This document shows positions 46,256 through 55,457 of a stretch of DNA of 64,000 bases, piece by piece. The notes under the pieces were generated by a model, which was not told the origin of the DNA, did not search any database, and worked only from the letters and a program-made list of their open reading frames with translations. Source of the stretch: a virus; the IMG/VR virus record IMGVR_UViG_3300032607_000303, positions 16,846-80,845 of that record; one strand, 5' to 3'. The first letter of the stretch is position 1. Every line of letters starts with the position of its first letter. A program made the translations under genes and the position numbers.

Positions 46256-47696
46256 AGATATACGCTTGTCCTTTGGGCCAGCAAGTTTAAAACAGCAAAT
46301 GGTCTTACAAGATATGGAGACTGATTTGCTGGTCGTTGGCGGAGGCAATGGCGGGGGCAAGAGCCACATGGCGTTAGTAAAGGCTCTGAAGTATGTACAA
46401 GACCCTAATGCTGTTGTGCTGATCGTTCGCCTCAGTTACCCGCTTCTCAAAAGTGCGGGTGGCTTAGTAAGTGAATCAAAGCATATTTACAGCCACTTCA
46501 AAGCCACTTGGAAAGAACAGAAACTTGAGTGGCATTTCCCTAACGGTGCCCTCATTAAATTTTATGCAATGCCACAGGATTTGACACAACTTCAAGGCCA
46601 ACAATACAGTAACATCATTGTGGATGAGGCAGCAGAGTTTACCCTTGCAGATATTCTTGCCCTACGTGCCCGCCTTCGGGCGGTTCGCTATAAGGGTAAG
46701 TTGAACATGATGGCGACCTGTAATCCGTCTAGGAGTAGCTGGTTATTTGACTTTGTTTCCTATTCACTTGATGAAGACGGTGTTCCACTAGCAGGTACAG
46801 AGGATATAACTAGGTGGTTTGTTATTTTGGCAGGAAAAATATTCTGGGGTAATTCTAGGGAAGATTTGTTTGAGCGTCATGGACAAGGGTATGTTCTTGG
46901 TGGTGACTTTAGGCCACTAAGTTTTCGTTTTATTCCTATGGATATCTACTCTAACCCAATCCTTCTAAAGAATAATCCTGCCTACCTTGCAGACCTTCTA
47001 GCGCAGAGCCGAGTAAATCAGTTACGCTTTCTAAAAGGTAGCTGGACGGCAGTGACTGAAGGTAATTCGTATATTCGTAGGGAGTGGTTCAATTTTGTAT
47101 CTTTCCCACCCTCAGAGGTAACAAACAGAGGTCGTGGATGGGATACTGCTGCGTCAGTTGTATCTGAATCAAATCCACACTGTGATGCGACAGCAGGTGT
47201 CTTAATGTCTCGTGATAAAATGGGACATTACTATATAGAAGATTGTAACACATTTAGGAAACTAACGGATGGAGTTCTGCGGGAGATCACCAATACAGCA
47301 CACAATGACGGATTAGACGTCCCTATACTACTTGAGCGGGATACAGGTGCGGGTGGCAAAATTGCTAACGTGTATTTTACTAAGTATCTATCCGAGCAAG
47401 GATGTATTGTACGGTCAACTCAGATGAGTGGTCACAGTAGTAAGATTAATCGAATATTACCTTTTGCACAAATGGTAGAAGCAAGGGCAGTTAGTATTGT
47501 TCGCTATGGTGACTCTAGGGACGAATGGATTGAACCTTACCTAACAGAGCTTGAGAGTTTTGATGGGGGTAGGAGAGGTCATGATGATATGGTTGATGCC
47601 ACAGGTTGTGTATTCAATTACCTTTGCAGGTCTGTACAGATACCCACATTTTTTATCCCAAGCCTAACCCAAGCATCACCCATACCAGTAATATAA
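46248..47696 (+). CDS. terL: Terminase large subunit
   Basis: Motor ATPase and nuclease that fills the capsid. Walker A GGGNGGGKS (residues 31-39), Walker B NIIVDEAAEF (121-130) and the coupling motif TCNPS near 160 form the ATPase. The RNase-H-like nuclease shows RGWDTAAS near 297 and GHDDMVDATG near 452 as acidic ligands. At 482 residues it is full length. ATG lies within the end of the endonuclease gene, with GGAG about ten bases before it. Confidence 0.93.
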   Translation: MAKDIRLSFGPASLKQQMVLQDMETDLLVVGGGNGGGKSHMALVKALKYVQDPNAVVLIVRLSYPLLKSAGGLVSESKHIYSHFKATWKEQKLEWHFPNGALIKFYAMPQDLTQLQGQQYSNIIVDEAAEFTLADILALRARLRAVRYKGKLNMMATCNPSRSSWLFDFVSYSLDEDGVPLAGTEDITRWFVILAGKIFWGNSREDLFERHGQGYVLGGDFRPLSFRFIPMDIYSNPILLKNNPAYLADLLAQSRVNQLRFLKGSWTAVTEGNSYIRREWFNFVSFPPSEVTNRGRGWDTAASVVSESNPHCDATAGVLMSRDKMGHYYIEDCNTFRKLTDGVLREITNTAHNDGLDVPILLERDTGAGGKIANVYFTKYLSEQGCIVRSTQMSGHSSKINRILPFAQMVEARAVSIVRYGDSRDEWIEPYLTELESFDGGRRGHDDMVDATGCVFNYLCRSVQIPTFFIPSLTQASPIPVI

Positions 47697-47715
47697 CCTT
47701 AGCAAATAGTAACGC

Positions 47716-47744
47716 TTGACATCAAGCAACATTTGTGATACAAT
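47716..47744 (+). promoter_or_regulatory. Sigma-70-like promoter before the GIY-YIG gene
   Basis: TTGACA (47716-47721), 17 bases, TACAAT (47739-47744), followed by ACGCGCTAATTA. The same downstream wording occurs after the promoter at 54945. Confidence 0.78.
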
Positions 47745-47766
47745 ACGCGCTAATTAAAGGAGAGAT

Positions 47767-48570
47767 ATGTCTGTAGTGTATTGGATTCATTTGCCAGAGC
47801 ATGTAGATATGTTCACTCAAGGGTATGTAGGTGTTTGTTGTAAGAGTGCACAACACAGATTTCAACAACATTGCAACGCAGCTAGAGCTAATTCACAGAA
47901 CATTGTTCACAGAGCTATTAGAAAATATGGAGATTCTATATTAATTGATACTTTGATAGAGTCTTCTAATGAGTATTGCTATAAAGTAGAAAATAAACTT
48001 CGACCTAACATAAATGTCGGATGGAATATGGCAATTGGTGGAAAGGTTCCCCATGGGTATCCTCACACAGATGAAAATAAGGAAGCACAGAGACAAAGAA
48101 GGATTGGGAAACAGGCTTCTGAAGATACTAGAAAACTACTTTCAGAACAGAGCACCGGGGAGAAAAACAACTTCTTCGGTAAAGAGCACTCCCAAGAAAC
48201 TAAAGAAAAAATCTCAAATGCACGAAAGAGTTTTCCCCAAGAGACTAAGGATCGTTTAGCTTTGGCAAATGGTATGAGGGGTAAAAAGCACACTCCAGAA
48301 GCTCGTGATAAAGTAATAAAAACACTAAATAGAGATGGCTGTAAAGGTTGGCTTCCTTGGAAACACCCAAGAGCTAACAAGGAAATGTGGAAGATGGCTG
48401 ACCAAGTGTACGATTTCCTATCTAGTTTTCCATGCAGTACACACTATAAAATTGCAAAAGCTTTACCAATAACAAATAAAACCGCACTAACAATCAAAGA
48501 TAAAATTGAGGCTGGCTGGAATCCTATAGAAGATTCTGAGTGGCTTGATTTCCAAATGACTAAGGGATAA
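47767..48570 (+). CDS. GIY-YIG-type homing endonuclease with NUMOD3 repeats
   Basis: The N-terminus VVYWIHLPEH...QGYVGVCCKSAQHRFQQH is a GIY-YIG variant with spaced VYWI and GYVGV strands and the following RFxxH. Two NUMOD3-like DNA-binding repeats follow: NNFFGKEHSQETKEKIS and RGKKHTPEARDKVIK. The C-terminus is basic and helical. It sits between terL and the portal gene with its own promoter and AAAGGAGAG ribosome site. Confidence 0.82.
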   Translation: MSVVYWIHLPEHVDMFTQGYVGVCCKSAQHRFQQHCNAARANSQNIVHRAIRKYGDSILIDTLIESSNEYCYKVENKLRPNINVGWNMAIGGKVPHGYPHTDENKEAQRQRRIGKQASEDTRKLLSEQSTGEKNNFFGKEHSQETKEKISNARKSFPQETKDRLALANGMRGKKHTPEARDKVIKTLNRDGCKGWLPWKHPRANKEMWKMADQVYDFLSSFPCSTHYKIAKALPITNKTALTIKDKIEAGWNPIEDSEWLDFQMTKG

Positions 48571-48572
48571 TC

Positions 48573-50087
48573 ATGGCAAGAAAAAGTCCTGCCGTGAAAT
48601 CCGGCGATTTAGACCAAAAACAATTGCAACCAGATGAAGGAGCATCGTTACCTAGAATTAAGTTAGGTGCTGTGGGCTTCACATCGTTACGCACAACAAA
48701 TGGTTACGTAATTGAAGAGCCTAGTAGAGCATTCCGTTTCCCTGCAATGCTTAAAGTTGTTGATGAAATGCGAAACAACCCTACAGTAGCCACAGCTCTA
48801 TCAGCTTATCGACTTCTTATGAAGCGTGCCTCATGGGATGTTGAAGCCCCTGTAGGAGCGTCAGCAGAACAAATAGAACATGCAAAGTTTATAAAGACTT
48901 GCTTGTACGACATGGAAGACAGCTGGGCAAACACAGTTTCTAGCTGGTTTGACTACCTAGAGTATGGCTCCCATGTTAGCGAAAAAGTATTCCGTAGGCG
49001 CTTGATAAAGAACGGCTCAAAGTTTGATGATGGCCTAGTAGGTTTGAAATGCTTGTCACCTCGTTCACGCTCTAGTATTCAGAGATGGGACTTTAGCGAT
49101 GACGGCAGAGAACTTTTGGGCGTAGAGCAAACACTGCGATACATGGACAAAGCATACCTGTACTCTGAGCAATTAAATGGCAGAGGCTATATTTATATTC
49201 CTCGTGAAAAGTTTCTATTGTTTACAGCAGACGGTACGCTTGGCAATCCAGAAGGTAATAGTATTCTTAAAGCTGTCTACTTGGCTTATAAGCAACTTAC
49301 ACTTTTGCAAGATCAAGAATTGCTTAGTGTTGCAAAGTCTGTACAAGGTATTCTAAAAATTACAGCACCACCTCGCTACTTTGACCCAGCAGCTTCTGAA
49401 GGCGATAAGGCAGTGTTAGCAGGATATCAGGCCATCATAAATAACTACAACGCTGGCACACAACGCGGCTTGCTAGTTCCTGCGATGACTGACCCTGAAA
49501 CAAAGACGCCAATGTTCACATATGAGCTGATGTCGGCTAGTGGTCAGCAGCAAGATTTGGGATCAATTATCAAGAGGCTGCAAGGCGACATTCTGACAGC
49601 ACTTAATTGCGACATCCTGAAAATGGGCATGGACGCAGCAGGTAGTTTCAGCATCCAGGACGGTGACTCTAATATTCTGGCATTGTCTGTAACACATAGA
49701 TTGCAAGAAATTGCAGATGTACTTAACCATGACTTAGTGCCACAATTGTTTAAGTTGAACGGGTGGACTGACTCAGAGCTGCCTAAGATTGTACCACAGA
49801 ATATCTCACCAGTTAGTTTGGAAGAGCATTCTAAGTGGGTGCAACGAGTATTCTCAGTTGGCGGCATCGAGGTTGATCGTGGCGTGCTTAACAAGATTCG
49901 CGTTGTTGGCGGATTTGATGAGCTTCCTGAAGATGAGCCTGTAGACATCAAAAATCTTTCTACTACATTGTCAGGTAAATCTACAAGTGCTGGCAAAGGT
50001 ATGGAAGTGGGTGTCACAGGGGATGGTACAGCTAAGAAGCCCGGTGGGAATGATAAGTCAGCATCTAACGCAGATAATAAAGCATAA
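48573..50087 (+). CDS. Portal protein
   Basis: Dodecameric channel at the capsid vertex through which DNA is packed. It shows the DUF935/Mu gp29-like layout: EMRNNPTVATALSAYRLLMK, SWDVEAPVG, WFDYLEYGSHVSEKVF, PREKFLLFTADG and GNPEGNSILKAVYLAYK, then a long helical stretch and a disordered tail rich in S, K and G. At 504 residues and directly after terL, the assignment is safe. AAGGGATAATC precedes the ATG. Confidence 0.88.
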   Translation: MARKSPAVKSGDLDQKQLQPDEGASLPRIKLGAVGFTSLRTTNGYVIEEPSRAFRFPAMLKVVDEMRNNPTVATALSAYRLLMKRASWDVEAPVGASAEQIEHAKFIKTCLYDMEDSWANTVSSWFDYLEYGSHVSEKVFRRRLIKNGSKFDDGLVGLKCLSPRSRSSIQRWDFSDDGRELLGVEQTLRYMDKAYLYSEQLNGRGYIYIPREKFLLFTADGTLGNPEGNSILKAVYLAYKQLTLLQDQELLSVAKSVQGILKITAPPRYFDPAASEGDKAVLAGYQAIINNYNAGTQRGLLVPAMTDPETKTPMFTYELMSASGQQQDLGSIIKRLQGDILTALNCDILKMGMDAAGSFSIQDGDSNILALSVTHRLQEIADVLNHDLVPQLFKLNGWTDSELPKIVPQNISPVSLEEHSKWVQRVFSVGGIEVDRGVLNKIRVVGGFDELPEDEPVDIKNLSTTLSGKSTSAGKGMEVGVTGDGTAKKPGGNDKSASNADNKA

Positions 50088-50094
50088 GGAACAC

Positions 50095-50949
50095 ATGAAG
50101 GCACATAAACTATTCAGGTTAACTCAGCAACTTTACGGTGTACCTCACCTATTGTCAAGACAAAGTTTTAGTAGCATCACAAGCTACCTAAACTCTCGTA
50201 ATGCTTCATCGATGATGCTCCCGACAAATGAGAGTTACGAAGCAGAAGAGCCAGACGACCTTGACGATATTAACGGTGTTGGCATCATTGAGATTAATGG
50301 CCCTCTCACTAATAAAGAAACTGGTTGGGAATCTATGTGTGGTGGATGTTCTTACGAGAGCATCTTGGAACAAGCAGAAGAACTAATTGAGAACGGCGCA
50401 AAATGTCTAGTGTTGTCTCTTGACTCTGGCGGAGGAGAAGCCTACGGAGTATTCTTGATGGCTAAACAACTACGCAAGATGTGTGATGATGCAGGCATTC
50501 ACCTTATTGGCTACGTAGATGGAACTTGTGCAAGTGCTTGCTACGCTATTGCTTGTGTATGTGACGAAGTAGTGGCAAACCCTTATGCTGAAGTCGGATC
50601 AATTGGCGTATTAATTTGTCTAACTGACCAGTCAAAGCATCTTGAGCAAGAGGGATATAAGCCAATCTTCATCTCAGCAGGATCAGAAAAAATTCCATAC
50701 GCAGAAGACGGAAGCTTCCGACCAGAATTCCTAGAAGACTTGCAAGCTAAAGTTGACAGTCTCTACGAAGCATTCTGCGAACATGTTTCAGAGTACACAG
50801 GGTTGTCTGTTGAGGATATAAAGGCTACTGAAGCTAAAGTGTATATGGCAGAAGATGCTATGTCAAGAGGTTTGATTAACAAAATTATGTCCAACGTAGA
50901 CTTTGTAGACTATGTGGCGTCAATTCAACGAGGATTTGCAGATGCGTAA
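50095..50949 (+). CDS. Prohead protease, S49 (SppA) family
   Basis: It would process head proteins during capsid maturation. GIIEINGPLTNKE opens the fold; LSLDSGGGEAYGVF is the oxyanion turn; VDGTCASACYAIACVCDEVV holds the nucleophile serine, and VGSIGVLICLTDQS follows. ATG at 50095 follows AAGGAACAC; the longer frame would overlap the portal gene. The next gene starts inside its end, as is usual for protease and scaffold pairs. Confidence 0.87.
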   Translation: MKAHKLFRLTQQLYGVPHLLSRQSFSSITSYLNSRNASSMMLPTNESYEAEEPDDLDDINGVGIIEINGPLTNKETGWESMCGGCSYESILEQAEELIENGAKCLVLSLDSGGGEAYGVFLMAKQLRKMCDDAGIHLIGYVDGTCASACYAIACVCDEVVANPYAEVGSIGVLICLTDQSKHLEQEGYKPIFISAGSEKIPYAEDGSFRPEFLEDLQAKVDSLYEAFCEHVSEYTGLSVEDIKATEAKVYMAEDAMSRGLINKIMSNVDFVDYVASIQRGFADA

Positions 50950-51481
50950 ACTATTTCAGAAGGTTTTTAACACAGCTTCGGCTGAACAAGTGAAGGAAGA
51001 AGTAACGATGACAACTAAAGAGGGGCAACCAGATATGGCTGCTGAAGATACTAAGACAGCAGAACTAGCAGCCCTTTTGGAATCGGTTACTACGACCCTT
51101 TCGGCTACTCAATCTAAGCTAACAGAAATGTCAGCACTGTATGAAGTTGCACAAGCGGCCCTAGCAGCTTCTGACGCAGCTAAAGAACAACTCGTAGTAG
51201 ATGCCAAGCAAGTTCGCCTAGCAGCCCGTAAAGAAGCCATTGTAGCTTCTATTGGCTCTGCTAAAGCTGACGCTTTGCTTGCAGCCACTGACGCTCTTGA
51301 CGATACAGCATTCAATGCTGTCGTAGGAGCTATGGCAAATTCTTTTGAAACAGAAGCTTCTTCGGCGCTGTTTTCGGAAGTTGGAGTAGCAGCTAAAACT
51401 GACACTTCAGCAGTAGTAACGGAACCAGAAGAGAGCAAAGAATCTAAAATGCTCAAAGCTAAATACAACAAATCTAAATAA
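50942..51481 (+). CDS. Scaffold-like protein, 179 aa
   Basis: Alanine-rich and helical with a long coiled coil (LESVTTTLSATQSKLTEMSA), overlapping the protease end by 8 bases. Position between protease and decoration protein, low complexity and charged C-terminus (SKMLKAKYNKSK) fit a capsid scaffold removed by the protease. ATG at 50942 follows GAGGATTTGCAG. Confidence 0.65.
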   Translation: MRKLFQKVFNTASAEQVKEEVTMTTKEGQPDMAAEDTKTAELAALLESVTTTLSATQSKLTEMSALYEVAQAALAASDAAKEQLVVDAKQVRLAARKEAIVASIGSAKADALLAATDALDDTAFNAVVGAMANSFETEASSALFSEVGVAAKTDTSAVVTEPEESKESKMLKAKYNKSK

Positions 51482-51498
51482 TTAAAAGGAAATAAATT

Positions 51499-51915
51499 AT
51501 GGCAATTATCGCAAATGATAGCACACGATTCTCAGGCGTCATCGCTCGTGAATTCGACCCAGCCTCGGCATATTGCCGTGACACAGTGGTTTACAACGGT
51601 ACAGCTATCACTCTGCCAGTCGGCGCTGTGTTGGGTAAAGTTACAGCAACGGGTAAGTATAAGTTGGTTGAAGCTACAGCCAATGATGGTTCGCAAGTAG
51701 CTGCTGCTGTCGTCATCGCAGATATTCTTGGCCTGTCGCGCCCACAAGTTATGGTTCTGAATACAGACACTCAAATGCTGGCAATGACACGCGGCCCAGT
51801 TATCCTTAAAAAAGCTGGCCTAGTGTTTGGCGCAAGTGTTACTGCCGGTGCTTTGACAAACGCTGCTTATGCACAACTGACCGCTGCTGGCATGATCCCA
51901 GAAACGTCGATCTAA
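51499..51915 (+). CDS. Head decoration protein, lambda gpD-like
   Basis: Trimers would bind the outside of the mature capsid. The 138-residue sequence has a flexible N-terminus (FSGVIAREFDPASAYCRDTV) and the beta-rich core AVLGKVTATGKYKLVEATAN, ending in a GPVILKKAGLVFG strand. This fits the HDPD family. AAAAGGAAATAA precedes the ATG. Confidence 0.82.
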   Translation: MAIIANDSTRFSGVIAREFDPASAYCRDTVVYNGTAITLPVGAVLGKVTATGKYKLVEATANDGSQVAAAVVIADILGLSRPQVMVLNTDTQMLAMTRGPVILKKAGLVFGASVTAGALTNAAYAQLTAAGMIPETSI

Positions 51916-51947
51916 TAATACTACCAAGAAAAGAATAGGAATAAATT

Positions 51948-52976
51948 ATGGCAATTACTCGTAGCTTTGGCGCAAATGGTCAGTTTGAACTTACCGACTG
52001 GACAGGCGAACTGAACATCATCCCTAACTCATGGGGTACTATTGGTGAGCTGGGCATTTTTCAAGAAGAGTCAGTGGCTGAACATACAGTTACCTTTGAG
52101 AAAATTACTAAAGATGGTTCGTTGATTGTTGACCGTGTTCGCGGTGATCGTTCAAACCAAAATAAAGACTATGCTCGTGAAGTGCATTCGTTTGTTGTGC
52201 CACACTTCCCACTGTCGGACTATATCAGCCCTTCAGACATTCAAGGCAAACGTGCTTATGGCAATCCTAACGAAGCAGATTCGTTGGCTGCTGTTCGTGC
52301 CCGTAAGATGGAGCGTGCTGCTGCTGCTCACAACTGGACTCTGGAAGCCGCCCGTGCTCAAGCCTTGACGCTAGGTACTGTTTACGCTCCTAGTAACACT
52401 GTGAGCCAAGATTGGTACACAGAGTTTGGTAAGTCGCGTACTACCGTCAACTTTGCTTTCTCTGTTGCTACAACAGATGTTATTGGCCAAATTGAAGCAG
52501 CAATCGCCGCAATTCAAGACAATGGTGGTAATATCTCCATGTCAGGTATTGTTGTAATGTGTTCGCCTACTTGGTTTGCTGCTCTGATTGCTCACCCGAC
52601 TACCAAGACAGCTTATCAGTTCTATACAAGTACGCAAGACCCATTGCGCTCGCGTCTGGCAGCTAATGGTTCGGCTACAGCTATGCACCGTGAGTTCTTC
52701 TACGGCGGCTTGCGTTTTATCGAAATGCGCGATGCCTATAATTCAGTACAGCTAATCCCTAATAATACTGCAACAGCAGTTCCAACGGGCAGCGAATACT
52801 TTAAGACGTATTTCTCGCCAGCTAACCGTTTCTTCACGGTTAATACTTTGGGTGAGCGTCAGTACATGTTCGAGACACCATCACTAGATGGTACGGAAAT
52901 CCGCATTGACACAGAATCGAATTTTGTCAACGCACTTCTGCGCCCTGAACTTGTGATTACTCTCACAAAAAGCTGA
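51948..52976 (+). CDS. Major capsid protein, lambda gpE-like
   Basis: HK97-fold shell protein. The E-family layout is clear: FELTDWTGELNIIPNSWGTI, VTFEKITKDGSLIVDRVRGD, FVVPHFPLSDYISPSDIQGK and GTEIRIDTESNFVNALLRPE near the end. It has 342 residues, as is usual. Codon choice is more uniform and GC-richer than in neighbours, as expected for the most abundant protein. Confidence 0.9.
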   Translation: MAITRSFGANGQFELTDWTGELNIIPNSWGTIGELGIFQEESVAEHTVTFEKITKDGSLIVDRVRGDRSNQNKDYAREVHSFVVPHFPLSDYISPSDIQGKRAYGNPNEADSLAAVRARKMERAAAAHNWTLEAARAQALTLGTVYAPSNTVSQDWYTEFGKSRTTVNFAFSVATTDVIGQIEAAIAAIQDNGGNISMSGIVVMCSPTWFAALIAHPTTKTAYQFYTSTQDPLRSRLAANGSATAMHREFFYGGLRFIEMRDAYNSVQLIPNNTATAVPTGSEYFKTYFSPANRFFTVNTLGERQYMFETPSLDGTEIRIDTESNFVNALLRPELVITLTKS

Positions 52977-53020
52977 CAGTAAATAAGTAATAATTTGTGG
53001 GATAACTACCCATTAGTCTC

Positions 53021-53062
53021 TTGACACAAGCAATCTCTTAAAAGTATAATAAGAGATTGCTT
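53021..53062 (+). promoter_or_regulatory. Promoter embedded in a 12-pair inverted repeat
   Basis: TTGACA (53021-53026), 18 bases, TATAAT (53045-53050). AAGCAATCTCTT (53028-53039) pairs perfectly with AAGAGATTGCTT (53051-53062), and the -10 box lies in the 11-base loop. It could terminate capsid transcripts weakly, or be an operator over the promoter of the next endonuclease gene. Confidence 0.72.
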
Positions 53063-53077
53063 CAATAAAGGGATTGT

Positions 53078-53962
53078 ATGAAAGTTTGTTATGCGTGTAA
53101 AAATATCTTACCCGAGGAAGATTTTCTAAAGGGTAGTAAAACAGCAATATGCCTTACATGTAGCAGAAAAAAGTTAAAGAAAATAAAAGACGAAAAGATA
53201 AGCGGATCATATGTAAACCCTAAAAGTGTGCAAGCAAGATCAGAAAAGTTTAAATTGGACTGCACAAACATTCACTCTAGTGTATATACCTATGAAAAAG
53301 TCGATTACAAAGGTCACAACACTAAAGTTGAAATATTTTGCACTAAGCATCAAGGATATTTCTGGCAATCTCCTTGCAGCCACAAGAGTGGTAATGGGTG
53401 CTTGGTCTGCTACAACTCTAACCTAAAAGTTAATGGACTTAAAAGAAGAGTTACTACAGAGGAACTAAAGATTAGGGCTACAGTTGTACACAAGGATAAA
53501 TTCACATTTGACAATGTTGAATGCAACGGGATGCTTAAGCATGTTCAAGTAACTTGTAAAATACACGGAGACTTTCCTACAGCACCGCATAACTTACTAG
53601 CTGGGTGGGGATGCCCTAAGTGTAAAGTTAGTGGTTACTCTACTGAAAAACCCGGGTCTTTATATCTATTAAATAATGGCAGCATTACAAAAATAGGTAT
53701 TACTAATAGGGAAGTTCATACAAGGGTTTCAGAAATAAACAAGACAGTTTCTAAAAGTTTTGGTATTCTCTATGAATATAGAAACAAAGATGGCGCTGTA
53801 GCTAAATCAATTGAAAGTGTGTTAAAGGTATTTCTGTCTAGCACATATAAGTCACCCTCAGATAAATTTGATGGTTATACAGAGTGTTTTTATGATGTTG
53901 ATACCCAAGCCATACTAAAAATAATAAAAAATTTAGTAACAATTACAGAGGAAATTCAGTGA
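53078..53962 (+). CDS. Zinc-finger homing endonuclease with C-terminal GIY-YIG-like domain, 294 aa
   Basis: A CYACKNIL...AICLTCSRK zinc ribbon begins the protein. Two tandem DUF723-like modules follow: FCTKHQGYFWQSPCSHKSGN with CLVCYN, and VTCKIHGDFPTAPHNLLAG with CPKCK. The C-terminal domain GSLYLLNNGSITKIGITNRE, then RVSEINKT and AKSIESVL resembles the T5orf172/MUG113 branch of GIY-YIG nucleases. It separates the capsid gene from the head-tail connectors and has its own promoter. Confidence 0.8.
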   Translation: MKVCYACKNILPEEDFLKGSKTAICLTCSRKKLKKIKDEKISGSYVNPKSVQARSEKFKLDCTNIHSSVYTYEKVDYKGHNTKVEIFCTKHQGYFWQSPCSHKSGNGCLVCYNSNLKVNGLKRRVTTEELKIRATVVHKDKFTFDNVECNGMLKHVQVTCKIHGDFPTAPHNLLAGWGCPKCKVSGYSTEKPGSLYLLNNGSITKIGITNREVHTRVSEINKTVSKSFGILYEYRNKDGAVAKSIESVLKVFLSSTYKSPSDKFDGYTECFYDVDTQAILKIIKNLVTITEEIQ

Positions 53963-54405
53963 CTATAGACCCATCAACAGACATTGGTAAGCTCCGACTA
54001 CGTTGCGCAGATTTTGGAGATATTCCCTATCTGCCCGATAGTGTTTACACTCAGACGCTGGCAGATAATAATAATAGCCTACCAACATCTGCAAAAATTT
54101 GTGCGACATACATACTAGGTCAGTTAGCTTTTAAAACTCACCGTAAAATTGGCCTTCAGCTAGAGGTGTGGGGAGCCGAGGCATTTACTAACTACAGAGA
54201 TTTTCTAATTCTCACTGTTACAAACCCGAACTTTTTTGATATCTCACCGATTCCATACAATGTAAATGGAACTACTCTACACCCTCTGATTAAGTTTCAA
54301 GAAGATTGGAATAGCAATTACGCTCAGATAACTCAGTCACAACAATTGGCAATGGATGCAATTGGATCACCGTCAAGCTCTGCTCTTTGGTATTGGCCTC
54401 AATAA
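53959..54405 (+). CDS. Head-tail connector (adaptor) protein, 148 aa
   Basis: GTG start overlapping the previous gene. It is helical with GKLRLRCADFGDIPYLPDSV at the N-terminus, typical of the HK97 gp6-like adaptor that docks under the portal. Position directly after the capsid block supports this. Its stop overlaps the next ATG. Confidence 0.68.
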   Translation: MTIDPSTDIGKLRLRCADFGDIPYLPDSVYTQTLADNNNSLPTSAKICATYILGQLAFKTHRKIGLQLEVWGAEAFTNYRDFLILTVTNPNFFDISPIPYNVNGTTLHPLIKFQEDWNSNYAQITQSQQLAMDAIGSPSSSALWYWPQ

Positions 54406-54794
54406 TGAGCGCACAAGACGACTTCACAAGAATGATTAATGACTTCTTTGACGATGATCCTCAGACAGCAACCTATCATCAATACTCACAAGGTTCTTAC
54501 AACCCTGCTACTAGCGAATACTCTACAACACAAGTTGATACTCCAGTAAGAGTTATTACTTTAGATTTAACGCGTAACTCTAACGGACTTTCTAGTAAGT
54601 ACGGCACAGATATCCTAAAAGGAGATAAAGATGTCTACATGAAAACTTTCTATCTGGGGGAAATAGTAGTAGACGTTAATACTACTTCTGACAAGATAAC
54701 AATAAGTGGTGTTCTTTACAAGGTTTGTAATTCAAAAGTGTTAGACCCAACAGGGGCTTCTCCTATGCTATTTAATTTTTTAGTTAGGCGATAA
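54405..54794 (+). CDS. Head closure/head-tail joining protein, 129 aa
   Basis: ATG at 54405 forms TAATG with the previous stop. Beta-rich (TPVRVITLDLTRN, GEIVVDVNTTSDKITISGVL) and ending FNFLVRR, like small neck proteins that plug the head. Assigned mostly by order and size. Confidence 0.6.
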   Translation: MSAQDDFTRMINDFFDDDPQTATYHQYSQGSYNPATSEYSTTQVDTPVRVITLDLTRNSNGLSSKYGTDILKGDKDVYMKTFYLGEIVVDVNTTSDKITISGVLYKVCNSKVLDPTGASPMLFNFLVRR

Positions 54795-54805
54795 CATATT
54801 ACGCT

Positions 54806-54934
54806 ATGAGTAAATCTGCTAATGTAGAAGAACGTATAGAAATTAATATAGAAATAAATACAAATATTATTTTAACCTACACTTCTGGTGTTACAGGACA
54901 AATTTTGTTAGACTGGAAAGCTGTATCAGTGTAA
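54806..54934 (+). CDS. Hypothetical protein, 42 aa
   Basis: Begins MSKSANVEERIEINIEINTN; beta-like. The ribosome site is weak. It could be a remnant of a larger gene or a real small virion component. Confidence 0.4.
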   Translation: MSKSANVEERIEINIEINTNIILTYTSGVTGQILLDWKAVSV

Positions 54935-54944
54935 TTACAAGTTG

Positions 54945-54973
54945 TTGACAAGAACATTCAGTTGTGCTATAAT
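54945..54973 (+). promoter_or_regulatory. Sigma-70-like promoter for tail genes
   Basis: TTGACA (54945-54950), 17 bases, perfect TATAAT (54968-54973), then ACGCGCTAATTA, the same wording that follows the 47716 promoter. Confidence 0.82.
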
Positions 54974-54997
54974 ACGCGCTAATTAGGAAATACATAC

Positions 54998-55450
54998 ATG
55001 TCATTTTTGTCAGATATTGAAGCCTTCAGAGAAAAAGCTTTACAGCAAGCATCTAAAAATTCTAGCGATGTGTTTGAATATGTTTCTAAGCAAGCTGTAC
55101 TGTTGTCTCCAACACCTCCGGGTAAAAGTGGAATATACGCTACAGGGCATTTAAAAGACCAATGGTATGCATCTATAAATTCTCCAGATAAGTCCACAGG
55201 TTCAAGCGCATCAATAGACGGGGCTTCTAGTATAGGGCGTATTGATAGCCTACTGTCCACACAGCCTTTCTACGGAAAGGATGCTACATTATACATTACA
55301 AACAGCGTCCATTACGCATACCTTGTTGATAAACTAGGATGGAAAGCCGGACTGGATATAGCATCAGGCTGGATATGGACAGGCAATGCTAAGCCATATG
55401 CTATCACAGAAACTGCCATAGCTAAGACACTATTAAGATATAAAGTATAA
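54998..55450 (+). CDS. HK97 gp10-like tail completion protein, 150 aa
   Basis: Helical N-terminus (DIEAFREKALQQASKNSSDV), then SPTPPGKSGIYATGHLKDQW, ITNSVHYAYLVDKLGWKAG and a C-terminal helix. SP(T/V)xTGxLxxSW and NxxxYAxxxExG spacing is that of gp10-type neck proteins that join head and tail. Confidence 0.75.
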   Translation: MSFLSDIEAFREKALQQASKNSSDVFEYVSKQAVLLSPTPPGKSGIYATGHLKDQWYASINSPDKSTGSSASIDGASSIGRIDSLLSTQPFYGKDATLYITNSVHYAYLVDKLGWKAGLDIASGWIWTGNAKPYAITETAIAKTLLRYKV

Positions 55451-55457
55451 GGAAGCT

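Noticed and set aside
49987-50094. N-terminal extension of the S49 protease frame
   Set aside because: It overlaps the portal gene by about 100 bases and lacks a ribosome site; ATG at 50095 has AAGGAACAC.
49544-50104. Minus-strand ORF of 186 codons opposite the portal gene
   Set aside because: Rich in Ser, Pro and Leu, with no ribosome site, and antisense to a well supported structural gene.
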